This document shows, one piece after another, positions 23,307-35,904 of a DNA stretch of 64,000 bases. This stretch comes from Epiperipatus broadwayi (lineage: Eukaryota; Onychophora; Udeonychophora; Euonychophora; Peripatidae): the NCBI GenBank assembly GCA_028023455.1, contig JAQFVV010006639.1:506001-570000 (forward strand). The letters are read 5' to 3'. Every line of letters starts with the position of its first letter. The first letter of the stretch is position 1. The notes beneath the pieces are model-generated. The model had not been told where the DNA came from. It saw nothing but the letters and a program-made list of their open reading frames with translations, and searched no databases. Position numbers and translations under genes: made by a program.

Positions 23307-23779
23307 ATGATAAATCAGCTATTAGGGATTTGGGTTCCATATGTAAAAGGAACTACAGACAATATTGGATGTATATTAAAATGCTATAATATAAATACAG
23401 CGTTTTCTACTCATCAAAACATCAGCAATATAATAACCAAGCCTAAGGATTCAATCCCTCTTGAATCTCATGGTGTTTATCAAATCTCATGTGAAATTGT
23501 AAAGCTTCTTACATAGGTATGAGTAATCGTCACATCAGTATTAGGAGAGATGAGCATGCTAATGCAGTTAAACAACATTCATTATCATCAGCACTCTCAC
23601 TCCATACTATGGATTCAGGTCATAAAACTATTTTTTCTAGTACCAGGATCATATCCAGATGTGATAATCTATACCAGTGCAAAATTAGAGAAGCCATTGA
23701 GATACTTAAAAGGCAAGATTATATCAATAAGCAAGATGATACATACAAACTTCCACCTATTTGGAAAGGTTTTTTTTAA
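23307..23779 (+). pseudogene. Penelope-like element, GIY-YIG endonuclease region
   Basis: C-terminal part of a Penelope-like retroelement, which pairs RT with a GIY-YIG nuclease. Frame 1 reads IWVPYVKGTTDNIG, ILKCYNINTAFSTHQ and KPKDSIPLESHGVYQISCEI; after a frameshift near 23500 the second frame supplies YIGMSNRHISIRRDEH, HSLSSALSLHTMDSGHK, IISRCDNLYQCKIREAIEI and YKLPPIWKG to a stop at 23777. GVY and YIG form the GIY-YIG motif, the Arg in RRDEH and the Glu in KIREAIEI sit where catalytic residues are expected. The RT half is not found upstream, so this is a 5'-truncated, frameshifted copy. Confidence 0.8.
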
Positions 23780-23889
23780 AAAAAAAACAATCTTAATTTA
23801 ACATTTTTTGCTATTGGTGGAACTTTAACGTTTTTTTCAAATCAGCGCCTCTACAACCAACTTTCTACCTTTTACCACCCAGTGGATGA

Positions 23890-24600
23890 CTTGTGTGACT
23901 AAGTCGAAATGATGATATATCAACATTTAAAATATTTTAACATGGATGAACCTGCAAAATATGTCTTACATATATATTTAACCAGTAATAATTATTAGTT
24001 TAATTGGCTATGAACTGAATACCTGAAAAAATATCAGATTAGATTAAACAATTTTCAATTTTACTCAATCCATATTCAAACCAGTTTATACACATGAGAA
24101 GTGGCTAAACTACCATTGTGATAGAAAAATATTTTTTATAAAAAAATGCCAGAAAGACTTCATTTAAATGGCTGTGACCCTTACAATTAATTCTTATTCC
24201 ATGTATGGATGATTTATGAAAGCCTCTTTGATTCTGGACACTCAACTGGGTTCACCATGTAAAAGCATGTCTTGGATAGCATATTAACTGTATTCATATT
24301 AGTAATAAAAATATAAACTAGTTACTAACACTCTGTAGCAAAATTATCACATTGGAAAAGGCAACCACATCTTTTAGCAATGATTTGATCTTATTAGAAA
24401 AAGGAAGAGAAATGGAAAAAAAAAAACAAGATTCTGTTTCAAGTCTATACTGCATCATTTTGAATTATGTAAGTAATGTTTTAAAAATAAGATGAAAATA
24501 TTATAGCTTTTGATTTTTCATCCTCTAATATTTGTGTAAAATCAATTTTGTATTAATTGTGTGTAAAGTTAGAAAAAATTGTGAAAATGATGATTAAATA
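23890..24600. other. AT-rich spacer
   Basis: No feature seen beyond probable Penelope 3' UTR at its left end. Confidence 0.4.
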
Positions 24601-24602
24601 CA

Positions 24603-25200
24603 TCATCATCATCTTCAGAAATTATTGATCTTCTACAGAATGGAGGTCTCGCCATGCTTAAATGACATTCTCCAATTTATAGCCTGTCTTTTTCAAATCA
24701 CACTAGCAAACGTCATTATTTCATCCATCCATCTCACATGTGGTCTTTTTCTAGGTCTACAATCTCTTGGGATTGAATTTAAAATTTCAACTATCCATCT
24801 AGTATCATCTCTTTTAACAAGGTTTTCAGCCCAGCTCACTTTAGTCTCTTAATTTTTTCAATGATGTCAGTAACACTTGCTTGTTTTCTCACCTATATAT
24901 CTCATTTTTGAGCCCTTCTTACTACTCCTGACATACATCTTTTCCTCCTGTTGAATGGTAAAAAGTATCTGTATTGATCTTCTGTTAAATATTTAATCTT
25001 CAGATCAATATGTTAAAAGCTGGTAAAACACATTTATCAAATATCTTCCTTTTCAAACACATAGACATATTTTCTTTTAATAATAAGTTATTTCTACTAA
25101 AAGCAGTCATCCAAATTTGATTCTATGATTAATTCATCATTATGTTTCTATAAGTAATATTAATATGGCTGTGACATTTGTAGTTGGTAATATATTCTAA
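24603..25200 (-). mobile_element. RTE LINE 3' fragment, minus strand
   Basis: Minus-strand translation gives WIVEILNSIPRDCRPRKRP and HVRWMDEIMTFASV, the C-terminus of the LINE at 17.1 kb (WTIEFLNWIPRDC...RPHVRWMDEIRKCAG), with stops. It ends in (ATG)n at 24603-24612. The upstream part to 25200 matches GRNN and KYLGQII regions at the nucleotide level. 5' truncated and dead. Confidence 0.8.
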
Positions 25201-25715
25201 TTCAAGGGTCAGCATTCTTTTAGTGGTTTCATACTGAACCATGTGGTGAAATAATCATATTATATATAGTATCAACATTGGTCCAGTTATAGTGGGCTTC
25301 AAAAGTATAACATATTTTTAAAGCCCACTATAATCAGATCTTATATTATTGGTCATTCATTATTTTAAACTATATAGGATCATATGTGAAAAGTATGTTT
25401 TGTTAAATAATATTGTATTCAAAATATTGCTGAAAACTTTCTTTGGCATAGACAAAATTTATCTGGTTGGCACTTAAAATATTTCAAAATTGTTGATTAA
25501 TGTACAGTGATTCAGATTAGGCAGTATACTTTAAAAAACTGATTAATGAACTTTAACAAAATAAAAAGTATTTTTTTAGCATTCATCAAAACTGTTTTAA
25601 GTTACTCAATCTGCTTTTTTATACACATATATAACTTTGTACACATACTAAATATGATACAAAAATAAACAATATATGTATTAATTTATAGCAGAAATAT
25701 TTAGTAAATATATAT
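25201..25715. other. AT-rich spacer
   Basis: Contains a short inverted pair around 25300-25335 (AGTGGGCTT..AAGCCCACT) but no gene. Confidence 0.4.
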
Positions 25716-25719
25716 CTAT

Positions 25720-28617
25720 TGTAACGGTAAGAATTGTCCCTACACGTAACAAAATCTAGAACACAGGCAAAATACACTAAAGCTGATCGAATCCAGATGC
25801 TGGGATCCAGAATCCGGCCAACATTCAATCCTTTCACCTCTTCTCAATGGTCTAACACTCTATAGATGGCATTTCTCAACTTACACAGACATTCAATTTA
25901 ACCTCAGTCCAACAGTCACTCAGGGTAAAACAAAAAACTCATAAATTAACTAATTGAACACTGATGTGATCAGATATACACACATATGACTAAGTGATTA
26001 AGTATAAAATCTAAAAAAATTACCTACATGTATGTAAAATGATGTATGTGCAAATAAATCTAGAGTTGGATAAAATGAATTCACAGACAATAAAAATATG
26101 AAAACAAGTTATAATTTTAAACATTATTAATTTAATAAAACAATAACAAATAGTAAATCAAAATATACACCATTATATACTGAGAACATGAGAGATAACT
26201 AATGAGATTAATGTTACATATTGTCTCATTATAAGTATCCATTAAAACAATGTGGTATTGAAGTTTATGCCTATATTAATATGCCAAATTTCTAGCTGTT
26301 TTGTAGTCTGCTAAATCATATGAAACTTTATAGCCAAAGTTATATAACTAACTTAATAGTATTCTTATGGCGTCTATATATATTGAGTTAAGTCAAGCAT
26401 ATAGTCAAGCTCAGAGATATGCAGGTTAGTGTGTTAACCTAGATTAGGGTATACACTGATGCTAGATAAGCATTTAATATAAAGGGAGAGAAAACTGGTT
26501 TATGATAGGTTTACCTATATACTCTATGGCACATATTAAAATATTAATAAAGCTAGAAGGTGCGAATGGGTCATTATTCATGGGCTTCAGACTCCAAAGG
26601 CTCGGTTGCCCTACAACCACTCAACTTGCTATGAATAGGAACATTAGTAGTTCAGAGAGTTGGATAAGCATTAATTACGAATAATCTAGGTCCTTGTGCC
26701 CTAGTTCTAAAAGTGTATGCTTTACCCAAACTAAGTTTATAAGTGTGACCTCCACCAGCAACTCATCAAGAATCATGCAGCAAGCAGATAATTGTACATG
26801 GCGTACTTAGTAAGGACACATCCGCAACTCATACATATATAATGCAAATATGTAAAATTATATTATCGTGCCTTAAAAATAGACAGCGTCTATTTGCATA
26901 TCTATACAATCCAGTTCTCAAATTTAGTATTTCAAATATACTATTTAGGGACTAAATTAATTAGTAACCTAGTTTAAGATTATCACCTGCATCTCAACAT
27001 ATATAAATCTAAGGAGGACAAAGCATATTTGTGGGGTCATTACAAATAAAACATTGAAATATGCCTCAAGAATATCTCTGTGGCTAGTTTCTATGATGTA
27101 CTAGTTGCATATATAAATAGTTATAATTTATAACTAGAGTTAAGCAAACTACAATTTTAACTAGAGAATGACTGATTATTAGAATATTAATACCCAAAAT
27201 TAACCAGTAAAATAATAACATGATCTCAAAACAGTGAGTGAGTAAAATAATAATTCAATTATTTAATATTTATTATAGCAAAGAATTGAAATTATCTTCG
27301 CAGATTGATAAGCTAAAATTATACTTATAAATACTCACGGTTTCGAGTTATTTGGCATATTAAATACATATAATACTAAAATGATAAAATTATAGAATAA
27401 ATTGGATAGATTAGAAATGGGCATAAAAGACCACAGAAAATTATACATTTAGTTTAAAATAGGTTATTAGGGTTTTACATTTTAACAGAGAATTCAATAT
27501 CACAAGTTTTACAATCAGACAAGATTTAAACATTAGCATTTAACAGTTTTCTTTGCAGATTTCAGAAAAGGTGTTTGGGAAAGGCAGATTTAATAAATAT
27601 CTAGCTTTTAAAAGAAAGAATTGAAAGTCACAGTTTATGAACAGAGCTCTGAGTGAAAATTTATCAATTTACCAGTCGGTTGTCTTCATTGCATTTAATT
27701 CTGAGCACTTGGGAGGATAATAAGTTGACATTTTGGTGATGATTTAAAGTTAATGGAGATTTTTCCACAGACTGTTTTGCTGGTGTACGGCATTATATTT
27801 TATCAGACCAAAGTTCTTTTCCATTCACCACAAGGAGAGAGGTGGTGAGCGATTGCCTACTCAACTTCATCATTTTAAAGGTGAAACAAACATGGGTTCT
27901 GTTTACAATTCACTTATTATATATATGATCAATCCTTGGCAACAAAACTTTAAGTATTTATACTTTCTAACTCTGGCCACCTGTTTAATTTTACAAGTTT
28001 GTCTGCATTTGTTTATTTTAGAAAAATATATTTAATTGCTAAATCTAGTAGAAAAACCCATTTATTTATTTTAGAAAAACATTTTTAATTACGACAACTA
28101 ATTTATATTTTGTTTTTTTACTTTTTCCCTCCTGCTGTTTATTGTGACAATGCTATAAAATTCTGTGAAATTGTTATTAACATTTTAGATTTATAAAATC
28201 AAGTTCACCCTATTTTAGGACTATAGGACTATTGTGTGACATAATTTAAAAGTTGTTTACAAAAATTAAAAGTTACTTTGGAAAGGTTACTTTGATAATT
28301 AGTAGAAAACTAATTTTATTACCATACATGCAGAATAACAGAAATGGCTTATATACATATGCAATTTCAATAACATAATAAAATGGGCTAAATAATTTAA
28401 ACTAAAATATTTCTTAAACTAGAAATATTTATAAAATAGATACAAATCTGTAATATATATGTATACTATTACCGTTAGCATATATATACGTGATTTTGCA
28501 TACATAGTAATTTAAGGTTGTTTAAATGGGTACTCTGAGAGGGTTCAAATCTAGCATAGAGATAGGTGTGGGGAGAAAATACGTGAAATAGGCAAGTGGA
28601 TAAATCTGACTGTTTCA
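25720..28617 (-). mobile_element. long LTR (solo), gypsy-related family
   Basis: On the minus strand the unit starts TGAAACAGTC and ends CCGTTACA, i.e. TG...CA, and is flanked by the 4-bp direct repeat CTAT (25716-25719 and 28618-28621). Its last 130 bases match the LTR end at 14076 (GGATTCGA, TGCCT..., TAGATnTTGTTACGTG, CCGnnACA). A TATAAATA box lies at 27955-27962. At 2.9 kb it is long for an LTR; no gag or pol frame is inside, so I read it as a solo LTR. It could also be an internally deleted element. Confidence 0.65.
27955..27962 (-). promoter_or_regulatory. TATA box of the minus-strand LTR
   Basis: TATAAATA read on the minus strand, about 655 bp inside the LTR's 5' edge, a typical U3 position. 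Downstream is a short ATG frame (starting MSTYYPPKCSELN) followed by CTG|GTAAAT, a possible leader splice donor. Confidence 0.4.
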
Positions 28618-28735
28618 CTATATATATGTAAGGAAACTATAAGTGTCATGTAATTTAAAATACAATATAGTTTTACATTTTTATTTACTGTGCCAATACT
28701 AAAAAATTAACAATAAATAATTTTTCTAATATTAA

Positions 28736-29005
28736 ATGCTTTTATTGACTGTGCAGTAAATAACAAAAAAAAAAAAGTTTTTTCAACCACAACTGGATTT
28801 TTTTACATTTAACTTAAAATAAAATCATGAGGGGGGAGAGAAAAGATTTCAGAAATTAAAAATGTCAATACTTTGTTGTGAAAAATAGGGATAGACTTAA
28901 TTAATTTCTGGATCTACCATTATTTCATGTTTAGCTTAAAAGTACCAATTGTGGTTGAAGAAAAATTTAGTTTTTTTGCTTTTTAGTGCATAGTCAATAA
29001 AAACA
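28736..29005. mobile_element. foldback element, family G
   Basis: Inverted arms: left GACTGTGCAGTAAATAACAAA, a TTTTTTCAACCACAA stretch and ACATTTAACTT; right CATGTTTAGCTTAAAAG, TTGTGGTTGAAGAAAAA and TTAGTGCATAGTC. Arms about 75 bp with several mismatches and an A/T-rich centre. No coding content; no second copy seen in the window. Confidence 0.6.
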
Positions 29006-29469
29006 GTCAATAATAAAAGATGTGTATCTCTATTTATTATTATATGTCTTTATTTAAGTTAGAAACTCTGTTTGTTTTGTATACATTTTGAAATGAAGGT
29101 TTAACATATTTCTATGAAATGGTTTCCTTCAAAGAAATTGATGCCATGTTTATATGACAATGAAATATTTTGGGATAATCAAGTGGGTTGATGATATAAT
29201 GCAATGCTGTCGTGTGTCCACATTTAAAAGAATGATACTATTTTCACTAAGTTTTCAATGCTGTGTGTGAGAGAGTGATAAATTTACAAAAAACTATTTA
29301 TGGTAAATACATATAGAAATAAAAATACATTTTACATTCTCTTGATTGTAAAACTTTATTTAAATTTTAAATTTTTTAATTAAAAAAAAATTCTTTCATA
29401 AACAAAATAATATAGGTATTATTTTTTTTTCTATCATAAACTTTATTAATAGCAAATAATTTACTTTAA

Positions 29470-29978
29470 CAACTCAGACTTTCAAGAAGCCTTCAACTAT
29501 CTACACTATCTCTTACAACTGACACACATGACCACACACATGTAGAAAAAATAAATAATCACCAATATGCTAAAGGTCTGCCCATCTCTCATATATGTAT
29601 GTAAATGGATTATTCTGCAGTACATGAGGAGTCAGAATGCCTAATGGTGAACATGGGTAGGATGACAACCTTGGCACTAATATGGGCTTCGAACATTCCA
29701 TCATCAGATTTTCAATAAAATGGATGGCTGAAGAGTTGTGGGTTGGAGTAGTTTGAAGCCTGTCCATTAAAGCATGAAGATTGTCTTCTTAATATAAAGC
29801 TGAGCTCTGATTATATATATGTGTGAGGATAGTAATCTGGACCAACAGATGATTGCTGGTTTAGCATGAAATACATATATTGGTGATTATTTATCTTTGT
29901 GTGTTGTGATCAGGTGGGTCATTAATATGAGATGCTGTGGAGAGTTGAGAGTCATGTGAAAGTCTGAGTTTGAATCCT
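29470..29978. mobile_element. foldback element, family C (copy C1)
   Basis: Outer arms (CTCAGACTTTCAAG at the left, GAAAGTCTGAG at the right) and inner arm pieces around ATAAATAATCACCAATAT / ATATTGGTGATTATTTAT are inverted. The right half contains CATCAGATTTTC, GGCTGAAGAGTTG, AATCTGGACCAAC and CATGAAATACATATATTGG, which define the family. It provides the uninterrupted reference for the split copy C2. Confidence 0.8.
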
Positions 29979-30414
29979 TATGTATTACATTTGGACTTTA
30001 ATAAAGTATACTACTAAAAACTGTTTACTTCATTTTTCAATAATTTGATGTTTTCTTACAGTGGATCCTTTAAGATCTGAGATTAGTACTTCTAATAGCA
30101 TTATTTTACTGACTGAAATAATTAGTGCTCGAATTGGTATATCCTATCATTTTATGCTTTATCTCCACAATAAAATAATTAGCAAATGAATAATAAGACA
30201 CGAGAGAGGTACAAAGTTTGAGTTATCTACCAATTCTTCCAATTCCTTAGAAATCTGGATCAAGAGATAAAAGAAAACATTTCCTTGTTTTTGTTTGCTC
30301 TTTAAAAGGACATTTTATTCATAAATTCCCAATAAAAATATGTTTGTTTTATTAGTAGTAATGAAAACATTTTTTTTTTACTTTATCACTGCAAAGTGTA
30401 GATTATTTTATTAC

Positions 30415-30633
30415 TGGGCACTTGGTGCTCATCACATTTTCTATTAAACAAAACTGTTTGTGGGTGTGATGAGAATCTTGGTCTCATGATGGCCTTTGAG
30501 CATTTGTTCCATCTTCAGATTTTCAATTGGATGGATCGTTGAAGAGTTGGAGTGTGAAGTGGATTAAAGCCTGACCCATTAAAGTATGAAGATTGGCTAT
30601 CTTAATATATATATATATATATATTATATATAT
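30415..30633. mobile_element. foldback family C, split copy C2, part 1
   Basis: Matches the middle of C1: TTCAGATTTTCAAT.GGATGGAT, GTTGAAGAGTTGGAGTGTG, AAAGCCTG.CCCATTAAAG, ATGAAGATTG.CTATCTTAAT, then (TA)n, where the 3.5-kb element is inserted. The element resumes at 34127. Confidence 0.75.
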
Positions 30634-33600
30634 TGTAACCATCCTCTTGCCCCTCAACTACCTATCATGCCGAACCCGTTGCGGCACTATAAATTGTAAC
30701 CGTTAATTGTGTGGTCCCAACTACATAACGTAAGTGCACTAAGAATCTTAACTTCGATCACTGATCAATTCCCGCTGCACATTGTCAGCTATTAAGAGCT
30801 GTATCCAAAAGCATATCATGCTATCTATTTATGCACCAAAGACCACAATCAACATCTGGAGCAACTTACCACAGACCAAACTAATGATCTAACATAAACT
30901 TTTTATGATTTAATTTGATCGCAGCCAGGGTGTACCGCGAAGAACTACCATAGTAGTATGATAAAATACATTAAACAAATTATAAGTGTCATGTTATTAT
31001 TTTTCAAACCTTAATTTGCAATTTTTATTGTATGAGACCCGATGGCCGACCATGTACAAGATGGCATAATTTGTGGAATTACATAAGATTATGAAATTTG
31101 AAACCATCTATGTGATTTCTAATACAAATGCTAGTCCAGGTAAAGCTTTGCAATAAATAAACATAAATACTTGGGTTCTTTTTTTTATAGTTTACTATAT
31201 TACTGAGACTCTTATTATTCTGACAAATGACAATTTAAAAACGTTAAGTAAATATATTCAATCATGTCATTATCTGGTAAATCTGTTTACAAGTTTAATA
31301 ATCAATTTGTATTGTATACTAGCATCAACTACGCAAAGCCAAAATGATGGAAAAGGTAAATGGGATTTTATTGTACCTTACACATCATAAACTACCAAGA
31401 CGAAAAGCATCCAAATGTTTTCTCAAAAAATATCAATAAACTCTTATATCATGTTGACGATAGTATGTACTTCAATGTATGCTCTATCCAAGGTTTATGA
31501 TTTCTGATTTTATGAATGACACACAGCAACGGCACAGTAAGTTTAATTATAAATCAACGTTTATTTACAAATTTATGAATAATAAGTAATTAATTCCAAT
31601 GTTATAATTAAAGACATAAATAAACAAGTAAAATAAATAAATTATAATTCCATCGACTTTCTTCAATAACATATCATAGGTACAGTTTTTAAAAACCTAA
31701 TCATACCTTATATTTCAATTTGATATAATGAATATTGAGGAAATTATACTAAATTCAGCATCAACTCATGAAATATTTAACGTCATTTCCAGATTCAATA
31801 AATCCATACAGTAAACTTATAATAATATAATAAATAATATTATATCTGTAGGATTTAGCTATAGTGCAATCATTAAATAATGTGAAAATTTAAACTTACG
31901 TTCCGGTAAATAATAATCAACCAACAATTAATTATTATGAAGTAACTTGAATAGAATGTCCTGCTACAATTTGATGATCTAACTTATAAATTATACTTAC
32001 AAATGAAAGAAGATGATTTAGCAGATTAACTAAAATACTTTGCCCAACTTATATCTATGAAGTAAAACATATTCCTGTGGATGCATTCATCTACACATAG
32101 GAATTAAATAACACTAAACGTTTTGTGGATTTATACACCATCCTAAAGCAATAAGTACAAGTACACCATTCCGCGGATTAACCACCAGTGCAGGAATGAG
32201 TGTAAAATACAAAAAATGGCAATTAAGTAATCTGCGGATTAACCACCAGCACAGATTAATGCCTTTTAACATTCTAAAACAACATTACTATTTACTTCAC
32301 ATTAAAGTGCAAAATCATCCTCCTCAGTTATTCTGACCATTCAGAAAACACTAACACTTTAGCAAATGTGGGTTCTTGCATAATAAAATGTTACACTAAT
32401 CAGGACAATAGATGTACTAACTTATCTTGCTTAAAATAAAACATATGTAATATAGTATAAGTAATATTAGTATAGGAATATAAATCTGGAAAGACTCACA
32501 AAATACCTCATAAAGATTGATATATCTCATGAATTCATTTAGTACTTTTCAAGCTTTTTCGCAAGCGCTATTCTCTTGAATAAATATTTTATTCAACCCC
32601 TATTAATTTAAATTTAATAAAATACAACTTATGAACTTCACATGCAAGTTCATATAACGATAAAATTAAAATAATGCATTATTCATCAAATACATAAAAT
32701 ATAACGGTGTGTGTGTGATATAAATTAAATGTATAGCATTTTATAGTTCAATATATGAATTTTAGCAGGTGTGTGTATCACAAATTGGCTTGTATAGCAT
32801 TTATAACTCCAAATATTATCCGTGGAATCCATGTACGATGTGTCGAACAATAAATATACGAAGCAACAGCTATAATTATAGTTAAATTCCATACAGGCAA
32901 TTTTATCCATTTGTATTAGTTATTATAATCACTATTAGATTAACGATTTTACGTGGCTACATAAACATGAAACAATTTCAAAACATGACATGCAGAATTT
33001 AAATGAAAATGTTTTTCATAAGTTATTAATCTCTACATTTCTCTATTAAAATGTTCCAAGTTTATCACATCCATGCTAATATTTATTTATCCACGCTTAA
33101 ATCTAGGAATACTAATTATAGCAATTAATTCAATCATTCCAAACTGATGATAAATGAGAAAATAGCTTTGATTAATTATTTGAAGACTGTTTATTATCCA
33201 AATGTTAAACAAATTAACTAGCAAATATATTACTGGCATTGTAAAGTTAAATATCAATCAATACTATATTTTTATTAGAATTAGAAACGGAAATATTAAA
33301 CTATATTGATAACTTTAACATTTTACTTTAATTTAAACTTCTTCTTTTTTTAAAAAGCAAATTTTCATTTTCATAAAACTTCTGTAATTAAAATACTTAT
33401 TTAATTTTTCCAAATTGTAGAATAATAAACATTTTAAAACATACCAAACTCTTGCAATTAATTCTTTTAAACTGGGAAGCTCCGACATTTTAAAAATGTA
33501 ATATTGGAAATTTTTTACCGGTGATTCGATCCACTTGGCCACCCGACTTGAACACACTTTTAAATTTAGCAATTCATCTTATAATTAAATACCACTAGGT

Positions 33601-34123
33601 TATTTTTTACGTTTATAGCAAACTTTGTGGTAATCCGTTTACTTATTTACTATTTTAAAATAAGCTTATCAAATTTACACCATTTGCCTTTACCATTTTC
33701 TTTTCTTTCTCCCTCCAAAAGCAAACTAACAGACGATCTTCTCTTAAATTCGCGCTCTTTTCTTTTATTACATTGAGACGCATACGTAATTACTGTATTT
33801 ATTTTTAATAATTAATTTTAATTGAACAAATGGTTTTTTAATTCAATGGAAATAATAATTTAAGATCATTTTAAACAAATAAAAACAAAATATTATTTTT
33901 AATAATATTTTACCAAATTTTAATGTGTTGTCAAATTTTTAAAAAGTTAAACATTTTGATATGAGTTAGTATATGGAACGAAGCAAATTTAAATTTATTG
34001 AAATAATATAAGAGAGTAATCTGTTCAAAGTGCAACTCAAGCCAATCAAATCACCAAAAGAAGAAAGAGAAATTTTTATACCAGTTACATCAATTATTAT
34101 ATTTTATACTAAAATATATGGTT

Positions 34124-34126
<3 letters not shown>
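30634..34126. mobile_element. 3.5-kb TG...CA element inserted in (TA)n
   Basis: The left end TGTAACCAT and right end ATGGTTACA are inverted complements, an LTR-style terminus, and both sides are (TA)n. Removing it joins the two halves of a family C element (30415-30633 and 34127-34254), confirming it as an insertion. No gag, pol or transposase frame was found in 3.49 kb. A TATAAAAA sequence on the minus strand near 34070 and a short ATG frame with a splice-donor-like end at 33445-33488 suggest minus-strand transcription. Probable long solo LTR; non-autonomous TIR element is the alternative. Confidence 0.6.
33445..33488 (-). other. possible short leader exon
   Basis: Minus strand ATG starts MSELPSLKELIARVW and is followed directly by TTG|GTATGT, a strong splice donor pattern. 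It lies about 580 bp downstream of a TATA-like sequence in the 30.6-34.1 kb element. Upstream, GGTGGCCAAGTGG resembles a tRNA A box but no B box follows. Could be chance. Confidence 0.2.
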
Positions 34127-34154
<28 letters not shown>

Positions 34155-34254
34155 GGTTACAATATATATATATATATGAGCACTTATTGCATATATGTGT
34201 GGAGATGATAATCTGGACCAACTGATAATTGATGGTTTATCATGAAATACATAT
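34127..34254. mobile_element. foldback family C, split copy C2, part 2
   Basis: After a (TA)n run and a short repeat of ATGGTTACA (34153-34161), reads TGAGC.CTTATTGCATATATGTGTGG, AATCTGGACCAACTGAT and CATGAAATACATAT, then is cut by the gypsy LTR at 34255. Matches C1 at about 29790-29875. Confidence 0.8.
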
Positions 34255-35863
34255 TGAAATGGTAAATCTAATTCAGATTTGCCGTTTCACAGTCTGACCC
34301 ACCTAATTATTTATTTTACTAACATTTGTTTTTTTTTTTATTATTCTAAAAAAACATTTTTAACTATCCTGAATAAATCCTATAATTTATTTTGGATCAT
34401 AATTGTACTAACACTTATTCTATTTTATTATTAAAAGACAAAAATTCAAATAATTAACTTTGAATTTTTTTTATATATTTTAGATATACTGTATATGTTT
34501 TAAATGCTTTATTTTTAGTTCAAGAATCCAAGATGGCCTTTTTGAAAAGATTTGTACCTCGATAAGAAGTTTAAAATAAATGTTTAAATTAAAAGCATTG
34601 ATAAATTACCAAAATCCATTCACTGTAGAGTCTCTATTCATTAATTAGAAGAGATTCTACATTGGTATCTAAATTAAAAACTAATATAAAATTAGATTGA
34701 AATATATTAATCCTTATCGAGGTACAAACTTTCTAAAATTAGAATAAAAACAATTGCTATTGTTTTCTAAAAGATCACCTGAGGCAGCAGGAAGTAATAG
34801 ATAGAGAGTGGCCTTTTTAGACAGAGAGTGACCAGAACTAGACAGAGTCATAGAAAGCACATTATGATAATCGAGGAGTAAAACAGGGTAATCGCTGCTC
34901 TTTCCCTCCTGAGACCCAAAATCTTCTGTTATGCTGATGCCAGAACATGCCATCAACTGCCATAAGCCATCAGTGTTCGCCCGAAGAACTCATCCCGGGG
35001 AGCACTAAGATAGTCATCCAGATTTGACCAAAATATTATTAGAATGTAAATATAATTTCATAAAGCTTTAAAATGTCAAAAGTTAATTTTTATTAAGAAT
35101 CTTTTAACTATCTCTTTAAGCTGGTCTTTTAAATTATTTATAATGTTTTTCCTTTTGATAACTCAAGCTCACAATAATTTTCTAATATTTTTAATTTAAT
35201 ATGAATTTATTTGTTTTATATTAATTTTAGCATGAGATTATTTCATGCTTTGATTTTTTTTTGTATTTCGACAGGCTTCACTCGTGGGGTCTCAGAGTAA
35301 TTTGCTAAGAGAGCAAACTATGTTTTATTAGAGGGAGTTCAGAAAAGAACGATTTAATTTTAAAATAAAATAATTTTGATCTATTTTATTTAGCAAGTGA
35401 AGTTATGTCGAATATATATATATATTTCAAAATAAACATGCTGTAATTTCTGTAAACAGTTTTATTATAGATTTCCCAGAATGGGATTCTATAATTTTAT
35501 ATTTCTATAATTCAAAATAGAATAAAATATGCTATGGATTTTTGGCCTAGTAATAGCGCTGCTGGATAGTGTCAGTTAATTATCATGCATTTTGTTAAGT
35601 TAGGAAAGAGGGAAGGGGGGATTTTTTTCGAGAATTAAATTCCCTTATTTCTATAAGACCCAGCTGCCGGCACAGTGAAAATAAAGGAATTCAATCGTAT
35701 CGTTGAGAAAGGGTATTGATTAGATCTTTGACCTGGGGATATAGGTAAATAGGGCAAAATTCACGATGTACCTGAATTATCTATCTTGTACATGGTCGTA
35801 CTCGAGGTACTTTACCTGTATTCAGGGGTTTGTTGGATCAATGTGTGTTTTTCAACCGGTACA
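34255..35863 (+). repeat. gypsy 5' LTR
   Basis: 1609 bp, starting TGAAATGG and ending CCGGTACA. Contains a 178-bp inverted-repeat insert (34551-34728), and a GC-richer block with an antisense frame (34714-34956). In that 243-bp block the two LTRs differ at five positions, about 2 percent. The ends of the LTR (GCCGG... to CCGGTACA) resemble those at 14076. Confidence 0.93.
34551..34728. mobile_element. small inverted-repeat element fixed in the LTR
   Basis: TTTGTACCTCGATAAG and CTTATCGAGGTACAAA form 16-bp perfect inverted ends around a 146-bp AT-rich core with its own weak hairpin (AGAGTCTCTA...AGAGATTCTA). The same unit is in the 3' LTR (41662-41839), so it was present before this copy transposed. 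MITE-like, or an LTR regulatory hairpin. Confidence 0.6.
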
Positions 35864-35885
35864 TCGTATTTTTTTTCCGGGTTTT

Positions 35886-35904
35886 TGGACGCCCATCATG
35901 GTGC
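35886..35904 (+). promoter_or_regulatory. possible primer binding site, tRNA-Lys type
   Basis: TGGACGCCCATCATGGTGC resembles the complement of the animal tRNA-Lys 3' end (known site begins TGGCGCCCAACGTGG) with one insertion and a few mismatches. It lies 22 bp after the LTR end, farther than usual, so the call is tentative. Confidence 0.4.

Noticed and set aside
34714-34956. 80-codon antisense frame present in both gypsy LTRs (34714-34956 and 41825-42067)
   Set aside because: The five nucleotide differences between the two copies all change the amino acid; there is no sign of selection on a protein. It is duplicated only because LTRs are duplicated.
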